Source: Penium margaritaceum
Taxonomy: Eukaryota > Streptophyta > Zygnematophyceae > Desmidiales > Peniaceae
Length of the DNA: 64,000 nt
Assembly (NCBI GenBank): GCA_023375785.1
Contig: SZWC01003930.1
Span: forward strand, 86,810-150,809
Reading direction: 5' to 3'
The translations under genes and the position numbers were made by a program. The notes below the pieces were generated by a model, which was given only the letters and a program-made list of their open reading frames with translations, did not search any database and had not been told where the DNA came from. Within the stretch, counting starts at the first letter, position 1, and each line of letters opens with the position of its first letter. Below are positions 22,389-32,721 of this stretch, in pieces.

Positions 22389-22883
22389 TCAGCATGTAAA
22401 GTTCCAATAGGCTCCTCCCTGGCACGGGCTCACAAACCATGGCGTATTGATGTTGAATGTTGCCTCCTCTACCTCATGCCTTGCTTTCCTGGTCCATTTT
22501 TCTGGGTTGTTGTCCCTGTCAGAGGTCTTGGAGTCAATCCACTGCCTCCTCTGTTCATCTACAGGAGCTAGCCTAGCCACCAGAACTACATCCGAGTTTT
22601 CCTTGTTCCCTGCACTCTAATCCCAGTAGTCCTCTTCCTCATCATGTTTTTCGTGCCACACTCCTGCTACAGTCTGCTTCTATGTCAGCTCACCGTCCAC
22701 TAAGTCTACTTCACTCTCAAGCTGAATGCTTGCTACAAGCAAAACAGTTACAAGAATTGTGCAAGTAGGGACTGCTAGCGGGGCCCCAGCTACTACTGCG
22801 TCCACATCACCCCTAGCCATGATATGCACTGTTACACCTTTGGTCGCAAGGACTACAAACATTTGCTTGAGATCTTTGGACAC
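22389..22883 (-). pseudogene. Unknown ORF with two in-frame TAG stops
   Basis: One minus-strand frame runs from 22883 to 22389 for about 165 codons, broken only by two TAG codons. The first part (GVTVHIMARGDVDAVVAG, then a hydrophobic stretch CTILVTVLLVASIQL) could be a membrane-like segment; the middle is acidic and aromatic (VWHEKHDEEEDYWD); the end is hydrophilic (DRDNNPEKWTRKARHEVEEA). No family recognised. It lies just left of the D LTR and could be a piece of another element or a degraded exon. Confidence 0.35.
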
Positions 22884-22899
22884 ATGGATAAATTTTATT

Positions 22900-23881
22900 A
22901 ATAGCTAAGCGTAGTTGAATGAGAAGTGTACAACAAGGCAAGCGTATACATACGATGACAAGAATCTTCATGAGGTATATGTTGGGTCTTCTGCAATTGA
23001 GCCAAGCGATGCGTGCAGCACCTTGCCATGAGTAATCACTTTGAGGATTTCCACTAAGAAGCTGGGAGGTTCCAATAATAGTATGGTTCAATTTTAGGAA
23101 GTTCGACCTCTGTGGAGAAGTCAACTGACCAGTATCAAAACACCAGTAACGTTTCCAATATCTTTGTTGACACATGTAGAAAGTGGTCAAATATGTCAGA
23201 ACCTTTGGAAGCGGAATACGGAAATTTAGGGCATGTGGCCAAAATGCCCTCGGCCAAACGGTTTAAAAGTTGTGAGGTCAACGCACGGTGGGCCACAAAT
23301 AGAAGAGTAGAAATGCCAACTTCCAGAGTTTAGGGACTTGTGTATGTCAGGGACGTAGAAAACATTTTAGCAAAGTGATAGTATTTTGTCCGTGATGTAC
23401 AGAAGTCCCTCAACCTCCGGATCTTTACGCTGCTCAGCTGAGAGAACTTTGGCCACCTGGTCCAACCTCCAGTGTTCCGCTTCAGAAGGACCTACCATTT
23501 TTTACCACTTTCTAGAAGGGAATACAGAAGTATCGCAAAATGTATCAATGCTTTGATATTGCTTTCACAATTTCTTAAAGGCCCTAGGATTTTACAAAAC
23601 CATGGCACGATGTTCTTGAGAACCCCCGATTTCTTCGTAGAGTTTTTCAAAGCCACTACTCACGACAGAGCGTTGCACGCATTGCTTGGCTCAAGCACCC
23701 AAGACCTATCATATTCCTAATTTTGATTCTTGCTATTATACATATGTACTGTATTTTTTTGACATTTTTCATGAAAGTATTCATATTGCTGAAGAGAAAC
23801 AATTCATGTCCCAAATCCTCGGATTGTCTTCTTCTCTGTACCTCATATATGTAAACCACCCGTGTTCCGCCCCATGTAAAG
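22900..23881 (+). repeat. LTR of element D
   Basis: Immediately followed by an initiator-Met primer site, so this is the 5' LTR of a plus-strand element. Its first half (about 22940-23345) aligns with 62395-62820 in the same orientation (ATGACAAGAATCT, GGTGGCCAAAA-type and GAGGTCAAC blocks). The left edge is uncertain by about 50 bp. Confidence 0.6.
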
Positions 23882-23883
23882 CT

Positions 23884-23895
23884 TGGTATCAGAGC
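23884..23895 (+). other. Primer-binding site (tRNA-iMet), element D
   Basis: TGGTATCAGAGC is a perfect 12-base match to the site complementary to the 3' end of plant initiator-Met tRNA, the commonest LTR-retrotransposon primer. Confidence 0.85.
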
Positions 23896-23959
23896 GTAGC
23901 AGCACTAGAGGGGCAGCTGCCACATTAACTACAAGGCGGCAACCTTGTACCAGTCCGTA

Positions 23960-24915
23960 GCAGATCTCCACTGCTCAGAAGTTTTCAGACCTTGCGACAA
24001 AGAAGGTAAACAGAGCAAGTGCATCCAAGGATGAGAAGCAGTAACTGGCAAAGACTCAGCAATGGAGGATCAGTAGTACGCAATCAGCAACGCTCTCCGG
24101 GAGAACCAGGCAGCAGCAGCAACTTTTGCAGAAAATAGCGCAATACCAACGACCCCGACGACCAACCGAATGACGGACCCCTCATGCTCGACAAACCTTT
24201 TGCCCACATTGCTGCCAATTTCGTCGACACCTGGAACAAAGGGAGGCACCAACTGGCAGTCTTGCTTCAACAAAGACCTCTGCCAAAGATACTGTGATTC
24301 AAGAGCCTCAACATCCATATGATCCAGCAACTCAGTGTGGCAGTGGAGGAGCTTCAGAATGCATGCGCATGGTAAACAGTACTCACCAAGAGAAATCTTC
24401 AATTCTCGAGTGAGATCCAGGTTTGACGAGCATTCCCTAGGTCATTTGATCAATCAAAATCCAAAGGAACAATGGTTACAATGTGAGCAACATGTTTACA
24501 AGTATACTTCACCACTTCTGGGATAGAAAACGACAAGAAGAGGTTGGTGGTCCAATCTAAAGACCATTCAACAACAATAGGAGACTGGAAAAGCTGGATG
24601 AATGGCATAAAAGACTAACATCATTGACCGTAGGCCTTCTACCTCTTCAGTAGATCAATTTGATGTGGCAAAACTTGCTGACTCCACTGGAAAATTGGAT
24701 GCAATTCCCACGTGCTATAGTCGCACGTTTTGGAAAAGTGAACAGGAATTCTAATTCATAATACAAGCTTCAACGCCTTGGTTTTCAGTCAAGTGTGACA
24801 GAATGTAGACAGCCTCTACGCAAAATCATTATTGGCAGTGACATTGCCCTCAATGAGCTTCATTTATACTACAACAATGGCCTCAAATGTAATATCAGGG
24901 GAGAAACATGCACAT
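23960..24915 (+). pseudogene. Probable gag of element D
   Basis: Starting shortly after the primer site, broken plus-strand frames show a Gln-rich N-terminal part near 24060-24140 and, at 24650-24905, a gag-like helical region ending ALNELHLYYNNGLKCN, resembling the LREYLxGL-type end of Ty3/gypsy capsid domains. Many stops interrupt it. The coding trace ends near 24920-24960, where the base composition changes sharply to GC-rich sequence, suggesting an insertion. Assignment to gypsy is tentative. Confidence 0.45.
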
Positions 24916-24959
24916 TAAGAATGAAAGAAGACCTTTTACAAATTATTGCAGTAGTCGTC

Positions 24960-26400
24960 TGATACCCCCAATCTTGCCGCGCACTATGTTCCTTTCGCGT
25001 TCTCTGATTCCGCGTCTGGTCTGCTCCGCAACTCTGATGTTCCGCGATTCCGTGCAGCTCCCGCTTGCTGCTCCTCCGCTATCTCTCCTGGTCTTCCGCG
25101 GATGCTTCACACCCTCTGGGTACAGCCCGTGGGCAGTGCTCCGCGGTCCGCTCCTTGCCGGCACGAGAGTCTGCCACCTTGTGGCCTCTGACTCCTACGC
25201 CCGCGGAACCCCGTTCCTCGGTCGTGCGCAAGGTCGCGGAGTCGCCGGCAGCACCCTCCACCCAACGTGCGTCCCTGGTGATGACAATGCTCAGCGGAAT
25301 CCTTGTCGGATCCAAGATAGGAAGCGGTTTGAGTGGTAAATCGTACACACACTCAGAGAGGCAGAGTTCTTCCTCCGCAGAGTGCCGCCGCGGAGAGCAC
25401 TCCTCATGTCCCCCAAACAGCTGCTGATCTCAGAAGGGAAGCGGGAGTGTGAACCAGGCAGGTGCACTTGCGCGGAGCAGTGAGACAAGAGGCAGCAAGC
25501 TAGTTCTCAACATGTCAGGACTTCAGGCTCATAAGTGGAAACCAGGCTTGTATTAACTCAAATTGCACAAGGTCAGACAAAGGGTCAGCACATCTTTCTC
25601 TCCGCTACATCACTGCTTTATATTCATTACACCCAGCTTCCTAAAGCTTCTCCTACCACACTCTTTCCTCTACTCTGGACTCCGCGCGGTGCGCTATGCG
25701 CACCACGGGTCTCGTCCTCACACATGCACACCAGACTACTTCCACACTTCCCTGCTCTACTGCTTGCTTCTTCCTCTACCCCGCGGCTTGGGTGCGCGCG
25801 GTCTTGTGTTCTTCCTTGAATCTTTGTCCTTGCGCGGTGCGTCCTCCCGGCTCTCCTCCTTGATTGCCGCTGCCTACCCTGAGTCCTCATTGGTCGGGCT
25901 CCTTCCTGACATCTGGTTCTGCCGACGTGTGTCTTTGCACGTCCGACGCTCCCGCTTTTCCGCGGCTCGGTATATGTTCTTTTTCCACCGCGGATTCACA
26001 CCCTGCTGTCCCGCCTCTTCTTGGCTCCCCCGCGGCCGTTGCTTCCAATAGCCATAGAAAGGTCACCATCAGTTCCTGTTTCCTGGCGGCAACTTTCCCG
26101 CCTCTTTCCCTTCCCCACTGCTGGATTCCGCGCCACCCCACGCTCTACCGCAATCTTATTGCAGGAGCCAGCATGCCTTGCGCGTTTCCTGGTGCTCCGC
26201 GGCCATTGCTTCCTTCTCTTCCGCGGATCCCTGACCACGGCCGCTCCTTTCCGCGGACTTACGGGTCGCGGCGATCTCCTTCCGCGGACCCTTCTTCTCC
26301 TCAGCGAAGATGCGGTGAATCTCCGCCTGACATCGTCTGTATGGACAGTGCCAACTACGACGCATAGATGCAGAAATCCAATAGCTTGTAGCCCCAAAGC
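24960..26400. other. GC-rich block with at least 12 CCGCGG palindromes
   Basis: Composition changes sharply from its AT-rich surroundings. CCGCGG occurs at least 12 times in about 1.3 kb, usually as TCCGCGG. Open frames on both strands up to 167 codons are a by-product of high GC; none shows a domain. It separates the probable gag of D from later sequence and may be an inserted LTR or another non-coding element; no terminal repeat was found. Confidence 0.5.
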
Positions 26401-26789
26401 CCCAGCTCACATCGTGGCGGAGGGAAGTTGCAGTCGATGGAAACCTTGTCTCTGATGGAGATTAATGTTATCCATCAATGCAATCAATGGCTATGATAGA
26501 GTTGTAGGAAGCTGGGGCAGATCTTTTATGGTTTTTAAAAGCAGCAGAAGCATGCCAAAAAAGGGAGGATGTTGTAAAGAAGAAAAATGAGGAGTTGAGA
26601 TATTGATAAGGGCAGGAGTAGACAGCGGAACATTTGTACGGTACAAAAATACTATGCCAACTGATTGCCCAGGTGATGTGTTTGTATTTTTGTCTAATGC
26701 ACTTGGAAGCTAGCATGCAAGGTACTTCTAAGTACATTGAGATTAGTGATTTCATCAAAGGTGGTTGGGTAGACAGGGGACGGGAAGGG

Positions 26790-28235
26790 CAAAAATTGTA
26801 TATAGGGAATGAAAATGGAGGTGTATGGTTGGATATCTGGGTTGTGTGTAGAAATATACGCTTGTGTGTAGTGTTTTGGATGATGTCATCAGTGGTGGTT
26901 GGGTGGAGGAGGAGGGGGTGGAAAGTGTCTGTGTGGAGTGCAAGTGGAGTTGTATGGCTGGGTGTATCGATTGTGTTCAAAGATGTGTACTTTTCCACGT
27001 TGGTACGATTAACGTGTTGAGGTTGATTGATGCGGTGGGAGAGGAGGTCTGTGGGTGTAGACAGTGTGTGGGTTGACCGTAAGTGAAGCTGTATGGTCGG
27101 GTGTATGGGCTGTGCACAAAAACTTGTATTTGTGTGTACCAGTTTGAGTGATGTGTTTAACATTATTTGGTGGTGGGAGGGTGGGGTGGGGTTGGGAAGT
27201 GTATGTGTGGAGTATAAGTGGAGATGTGTCCCCAAATATGTGGGTTGTGTGTACAATTATGAACTTGTGCATGTTGGGTTTGAGTTATTTGGTGGGTGAT
27301 GGCTATGTGTATGGGGGAGGGGAGGAAAGTGTAGATGAGGAGTGCAAGTGGAGATGTATGGCTGGGTGTATGGATTGTGTGTAGAAATTTATACTTGTGT
27401 ACATTGGTTTCATGATGTGTTTGAGGTAGATTGGTTCAAGATAAGCGGGGGAGAGAGGGAGGGATTGAAGGCAGGGGATTGTGATGAAGAGTGTATGCGA
27501 AGAGTGTATGTGGAGGTATATGACGGGTTGTGTGTAGGTTGTGTGAAGAGGTATACACTTGTGCAAGTTGTCTTACATCATTTGGGTAATAGTGGTGGGG
27601 TGGAGGGAAGAAGGGGTGGATAGAGTCTGTAGGGAGTGTAAGTGGAGGTGCATGGCTTGGTGTGTGGGTTGCATCTAGAAATCTGTACTTGTGTATGTTA
27701 TGTGTCTTAGGTGGTTGGTGGTCTTTGAGTGAGGTGGGAGAGGGGGTTATGGAGGTAGAAAGTGTATTTAGGGATTGTAAGTGGAGATGCATACTAGTTG
27801 AAAAACGAGTGTGACATGGGTTGATGAGTACACTAGTTGAAAAACTAGTGCACACCCAATTTCTAGTAAAACAATTGAGAACATAAATTGTTGATTTATG
27901 TGGAAAAGGTAAACACGGTCAAATTCAGTCTCTTGAATGAAGATATGCCATTCTTATGTGAATACACAAGTGCTTATAAACCTTTCACGTGAAGAAACTA
28001 GCATTGTATGTACGATTAGAGTAAAGTAGTATGGAGGGGAATATTTAGGATGAAAGTGTAAGTGGGGAGTGCATAAGGAGGTATAAAAATGGTTAAGTAT
28101 GATGAGAGTATAAAGATACACTGTTGAGTGTTGTTGTACACATAAGGCAAGAGGCAGGTAGCAGTGGAAGGGGTTTCAGGAGAACATGTATGTGGGGAGT
28201 GAATATGGAGGTGAAACAAACAGTGACGGTAGTGT
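26790..28235. repeat. Degenerate tandem repeat, period about 135 bp
   Basis: The core GAGTGCAAGTGGAG followed by TGTATGGCTGGGTGTATG and TTGTGTGTAGAAAT...CTTGTGTA recurs near 26805, 26930, 27065, 27205, 27335, 27498, 27630 and 27770, with weaker copies near 28055 and 28192. Spacing is 125-163 bp. Copies differ at about a quarter of positions. The section 27790-28010 does not fit the period and may be an insertion. Minus-strand open frames here are Thr/His/Pro artefacts of the GT-rich strand. Confidence 0.75.
27831..27850. repeat. Perfect hairpin CACTAGTT-GAAA-AACTAGTG
   Basis: An 8-bp perfect inverted repeat closing a GAAA loop. A near copy (ACTAGTTGAAAAACGAGTGT) lies 38 bp to the left at 27793. 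Both mark the left edge of the part of the satellite that does not fit the period. Confidence 0.7.
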
Positions 28236-28253
28236 TGGTGAAGGTTTGGACAA

Positions 28254-28261
28254 AGTTAAAG
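28254..28261. repeat. Target-site duplication (left), AGTTAAAG
   Basis: Identical to 32714-32721. Eight bases is the diagnostic target duplication length of hAT transposons. Confidence 0.85.
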
Positions 28262-28773
28262 CAGTGTAGACCTTGGCCCCACGAACCTCGGTACATCGAG
28301 GTCCACATCGATACATTGATGTGGCTGTAACTGGCAACATCGATGTGGGTCTGGGGGGGGAGGGGGGGGGGGGGGGGGAGAGGAAGGGGGGGGATCAGTG
28401 AGGTCCACTAATTTGTAACTGCAGACTCAGATTTGCACTTGTTCAACATTCTATCATACACACTTCAAGGTGCACTATTTAAGGAGGGGGGGGGGGGCAA
28501 TGAGGCACACTAATTTGCAATTGCAGACACAGATTTACCATTGCTCATCTCCCTATCAAACACACTTCTAGGTGTACAGTATAAGGTACTGCAACTTCTT
28601 ATTGCCAGTAATGAACATTAACTTTGGTGTGTCACAAATTTCACTATCCACATGCAGTATCACACAGTGGTCACTAGAATGGAACTATGCTCCAGACATG
28701 CAAATTCAAGCATAATAGACTGAATTGAACAATCAAATGAAATTGGAAGCATTTCTCATGTCTGACAACATTT

Positions 28774-31700
28774 CTACTTGCGCAGAGCACTTGCTGCTCT
28801 GCATCTAGGCAGCTTGCTTGCTTGAGTGGCTACTGCGGCAGTCCCTACCGCACGCTTTGCTGCCTTGGCTGCAGCCATGGCAACTAAGGCAGCCCTCTTA
28901 TCCCTGTGCTTGGCACTGCCAATCTGTGATGCTGTTGTTGCTGCTGCATTGGATGATGGTGCTGATTTCCCTTGCTTTCCTACTCCCTTATCTCCCTGTC
29001 CACCTGGTACAGCTCCAGCTGCTCCTTCCCCGCCTGCTTCTTCCCCACTGCCTACTCCTCCTTCCTCCCCACTTGCTCCATCTGGCTCAAATGCCCCTCT
29101 CTCCCCACATTCTGCCCCTTCTCCACCTGCTGTCCCTTCTCCACCTGCTGTCCCTTCTCCAGCTGCTGGCCCTTCTCCAGCTGCTGCCCCTTCTCCAACT
29201 GCTGCCTCTTCTCCACCTGCTGCCCCTTCTCCACCTGCTGCCCCTTCTCCACCTACTGCCCCTTCACCACCCGCTCCACAAGCTGCGGCATTGCTGCTTG
29301 AGGCCTTCACCTGTGCACGAACACGTACTGGACGAGCGTGAGGCATTCCAGGTGTGCTGCTCATGACTCGAACAGACGCCATGACTTCAACCACATCATC
29401 ATCTCCGAATGCCTCCTATACCTCCTCCTCCTCCTCGTCCTCCCCCTCATCATCACTCTCCATGTCATCCTCTGGCTCACTCAACACTCCCTCCTCCTCA
29501 ACAACCTCCCCATCATCCTTGCTGGCCTCTGCGTCAGCTTCTGCTTCTGCTTCCGCGGCTACAGTGATGTTGTTTGCTGCCTTGCGTCCATTCCAGCCGT
29601 AGTGCTTGCGTAGACAGACATTGCGCCGAACGAGGAGCTTGAGTGTCGATACCTTGAGCCGGTTCCTCCTGGCAGTGTGGATCAACTCGTGAGTGGAAAA
29701 TACACGCTCACACTCAGATGAAGAACATGGCTGCGACAGTAGCTTCAATGCCAGATCGCGAAGCACGGGCAGGTTGCACATGTAGCTGGCATGCCACTCT
29801 GCAGCAGACATTGTGCCACATTGCACTTTTGCTACTGCAGCAACAGCCTTGGCAGTCCTGCGAGGTGTCACCATGGGATCATGGACAGCCATGGTCTGAG
29901 CCAGCTGGAATACACCGATCCCCTTCATCATGGCGTCGTGTTTCTCTTCTGGAACCAGTGCCTCCATCACTGCCTGCCATGCTTGCAGGGTAGTGGCGTC
30001 ACTGGACAGATCGTTTCCAAAGTGCTGATGATGCAGACGTCGGGCAGCAGCATACAAAGGACAGCTCATATCCTTGGACCAGCGGTGGTCCAATCTGCCC
30101 AGAACATAGTCACATGAGACTCTGCAACCTTGCGTCCCTTCTTGCCCTTCTTTTCAGCCAGCGCTTTAACTTGCTCCGCACAATCCAACAAGCCCTCGTA
30201 TATCTCACCAGCCCTCCCACCCGGGGAATCAGCCACACGCAGCACCCGCACCAAGGGCAGAAGCAAGTCCTCCAACTGACGGACCTGGAGCCAGAAGACC
30301 TTACGTCGTATGATCCGTCTCACCTCCCTCTTCCGACTTCTGAAGCCGGCATCCCGCTGTGAACCAATCTGCTTCCATACTTCCAGCTGCACAAACTCCT
30401 CGAGCTCCTCCCGCAGATCCAGCAACAGCTCCACCATGTCAAACACGGAGGCAAAGCGGGTGTCGCACCTGTTCTTGAGCACCTTGCCCCCTGTTTTGTC
30501 CTTTAGCCATGTACGAGGCATTGCATTGTTCCTGAAGAAGGCAATGACTTTCTCACACCGTCCAATGATCCCTGCACCCCATGCAGTCTTCCCAACATCC
30601 TTCATGATCAGGTCAATGTTGTGTGCACAACAACCCTGGAAAAACAACTTCGGGTACTTCACCCGCAGCTGGTCGAATCCCTTCTTGTTCACTGAAGCAT
30701 TGTCACATATCACTGAAACAACCTTGTCCTCACCCACTGCTTTGATTGCTGCCTCTATCATGGAGGCAGTGTGGTCTGCATCCCTAGTCAGACCGCTGGC
30801 ATCACGCGAGAACAGGTGGACCGAGCCCATTGCATTGACTGCCATTGCATTGTAAATTGGCCTGATCTGCCTATCGGACCACTCGTCAACTGCTAGACTG
30901 GTGCCATACGTTGTCCATCCCTGATTCAAAGGCGCGTCTAGCTCAGCAAGCTGTGCATCCAGTTTTGGCAGCAAGTCATCCACCACTGTGCCTCTGGCTG
31001 GTAACCTAAAGCTCGGTGTTGTCTTCTTTGCTGACTTGATGACATCCATGAGTGCTGGCTCCCAACAGAAGGAGATGGGTAAAGCAGCAATGCACATGAG
31101 TTTCACTATGTCCAGCTGGCAGTTCACGTTGTTCGTCCTGTCAGAGTGCTCAACCATGGTGGATTGTCGAAAAGAGGCGGCCTTGTTGATTTCAAAGAGA
31201 GGTATCTCACCCTCAAGCCTTGTTGTGGCTGCCTGCCTGCTTGGACCTGCCGCATCCCCAGCATCGTCATCGCTGGAGTCGTGCTGCACCGTCAATCCCC
31301 CGTCTGCTGCTTGGGCTGCTTTCTCCTCGGCCTCCCACAACTTGAGCCACGGCACCGGTTTGTCCTTCGTCCCCCATTCAGTACCCTCTCCCTTGTACAG
31401 CTTCATGCTGTATGGCTGCCATCCTGCTGGCGGCGGTGGAAATCGCTCCATGCCCAACGCGTCCCTGCATGTTGGTGGAGGATGGGGACACTTCCCCACA
31501 TTCGGGTTGTTGCAGGCGAAGTGGCCGCGGATGCGGTCACACGTCCCGCTCACCCTCTTGGCGCACAAGCCACAGACAAATCCCGCCTTTTTGCTGCTCG
31601 TTGGCTTGGGCTCGCAGTGCTTGGAGAGTTCTTTGGTGGGGAAATCATCGGTGAGGACCCGTTTCTTTGGTGGATTCCACTTATGGGCATCAAATTGTGC

Positions 31701-31841
31701 CGATACAGCGGATACAACAGCTACCGTGGGACTGGAACCTGTGGTGGATGTTCGGTTTGAGCAGGTGTTGGAATTGGGCTGATAAGACGCCATGGTGGGA
31801 GGAACGCACCGGAGTACCGGCCTCAGGCGCCAGTGTGCCAA
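28774..31841 (-). pseudogene. hAT transposase (near-intact; one frameshift, one stop)
   Basis: The main frame (31841-30066, 591 codons) has a BED-like zinc finger (C90, C93, H107, C118), an acidic linker, and the DUF659/RNase H-like core with LAVDEWSD (Asp319) and VICDNASVN (Asp380), then FFQGCCAHNIDLIMKDV. A 1-nt shift near 30107-30115 moves the rest into another frame: DHRWSKD, then the C-terminal dimerisation domain LSQPCSSSECERVFST (catalytic Glu near 29709) and RRNRLKVSTLKLLVRRNV. A TAG at 29416 separates an acidic tail from a 206-codon extension in the same frame with a GEGxAG hexapeptide repeat and a basic end (KAAKRAVG). All three catalytic positions are kept. The true start could be Met1 or Met17 (31793). 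Transposase excises and reinserts the element in the nucleus. Decay is slight. Confidence 0.88.
29115..29275 (-). repeat. 18-bp minisatellite coding GGEGxA hexapeptides
   Basis: About nine copies of an 18-bp unit (plus strand CTTCTCCACCTGCTGTCC) encode a Gly/Glu/Ala hexapeptide repeat in the tail of the hAT transposase. On the plus strand the same bases give misleading Pro/Ala-rich open frames. Confidence 0.8.
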
Positions 31842-31882
31842 AGTATTGGGTTCAGCACGGAACAGGGGGGAGGTTTGTTACT

Positions 31883-31911
31883 GCCATCGGTGCAAGTCTT
31901 GCACCGATGGC
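31883..31911. promoter_or_regulatory. 13-bp-arm palindrome upstream of transposase
   Basis: GCCATCGGTGCAA and its perfect reverse complement are separated by GTC, 42 bp upstream of the first ATG of the transposase. CGGTGCAAGTCTTGC is also present twice as a direct repeat (31888 and 31911). Symmetry and position suggest a protein-binding or transcript hairpin site; function is inferred. Confidence 0.5.
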
Positions 31912-32713
31912 GGTGCAAGTCTTGCTTGTGTTGGACGCAAAGAAGTGTGGCTCAACCATAGTGAAATGTCGCTGGATGGCGTCGAGGTCCGACGTCATTG
32001 AGTGACACGTTGCTCGATGGTGTCGATCGATATTTCATTCACACCTGTACATCCTCCGCACATTCGATCATTCAACCCAGGCCATACGATTGGTTTGAAC
32101 GACTAAATACTCAAATAACTATAGTTGACACAATGTCACGATGTTCCGGAAAGATTCATGTACAACATATTTTGTTGATTTTTTACAGTCGGACGTATTC
32201 CATATGTATCGACCAAACCTGTGAAATCATGTGTCATTTTTCGTACATAAGGTACTTGAATAAACTATGCAAACCATTTTTTCCACAACAAAATATCGGC
32301 TCATGCGGATATTCTCAAGTCCGAGGTTCGGCATGTGATTGGCCATTACCATGGCGGCTCAGGATGAGGGCAAGCTGTGCCACAGAATGAAGCCTGTCCA
32401 AGTGCAACGTATGATGCGTGGACATCATTGGTTGAATCAGGTTGATACATGCCAGCTGTCATGAAGTGTGCCATGTAATGTGCTTTCGGCAGGATGCGTG
32501 CATGGAAAATAGAGTGTCGCTCTGGGAACTGAACGTGCAATGTTCTCGGTGTGAGACTTATCCTCGGTGGGTACTTGGGCTCGTGGGAAAAAACAGTCTC
32601 GCATGGTCCCGAGTGCCCCCTGGCCTTCTACACCACATCGATGTTACATCGATGCCTCTCGAGGTGCCGATGTCGCTGTAGTCGGCCTCCTACAAGCAAC
32701 GAAGTCAACTCTG

Positions 32714-32721
32714 AGTTAAAG
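32714..32721. repeat. Target-site duplication (right), AGTTAAAG
   Basis: Matches 28254-28261 exactly. Confidence 0.85.

Larger units (their letters stand above)
28262..32713 (-). mobile_element. Complete hAT DNA transposon (4.45 kb)
   Basis: The element begins CAGTGTAGACC and ends CAACTCTG, giving CAGTG/CAGAG termini of hAT type, and is flanked by a perfect 8-bp duplication. Inside each end lies a CATCGATG-rich block (28290-28350 and 32632-32675); read toward the centre, the two blocks are inverted relative to each other (CCACATCGATG and CCTCGAGGT words), as expected for subterminal transposase-binding sites. The single gene, on the minus strand, is a hAT transposase. Poly-G tracts (28353-28378) lie near the left end. 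The perfect target duplication and nearly open gene suggest a much more recent insertion than the retroelements around it. Confidence 0.88.

Noticed and set aside
24960-26455. GC-rich ORFs up to 167 codons as host exons
   Set aside because: Open frames occur on both strands in several phases, as expected from high GC; no domain, splice pattern or start context supports a gene.
26468-27256. 262-codon minus-strand ORF rich in Thr, His and Pro
   Set aside because: Composition artefact of the GT-rich tandem repeat, with repeated THTLSTP-like strings following the repeat period.
28818-29366. Plus-strand Pro/Ala- and Leu-rich ORFs of 170-182 codons
   Set aside because: They are the reverse of the 18-bp minisatellite in the hAT transposase tail; the minus-strand frame joins the transposase and is the real one.
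30988-31782. Plus-strand ORFs of 264 and 204 codons
   Set aside because: Opposite strand of the 591-codon hAT transposase; no domains of their own.
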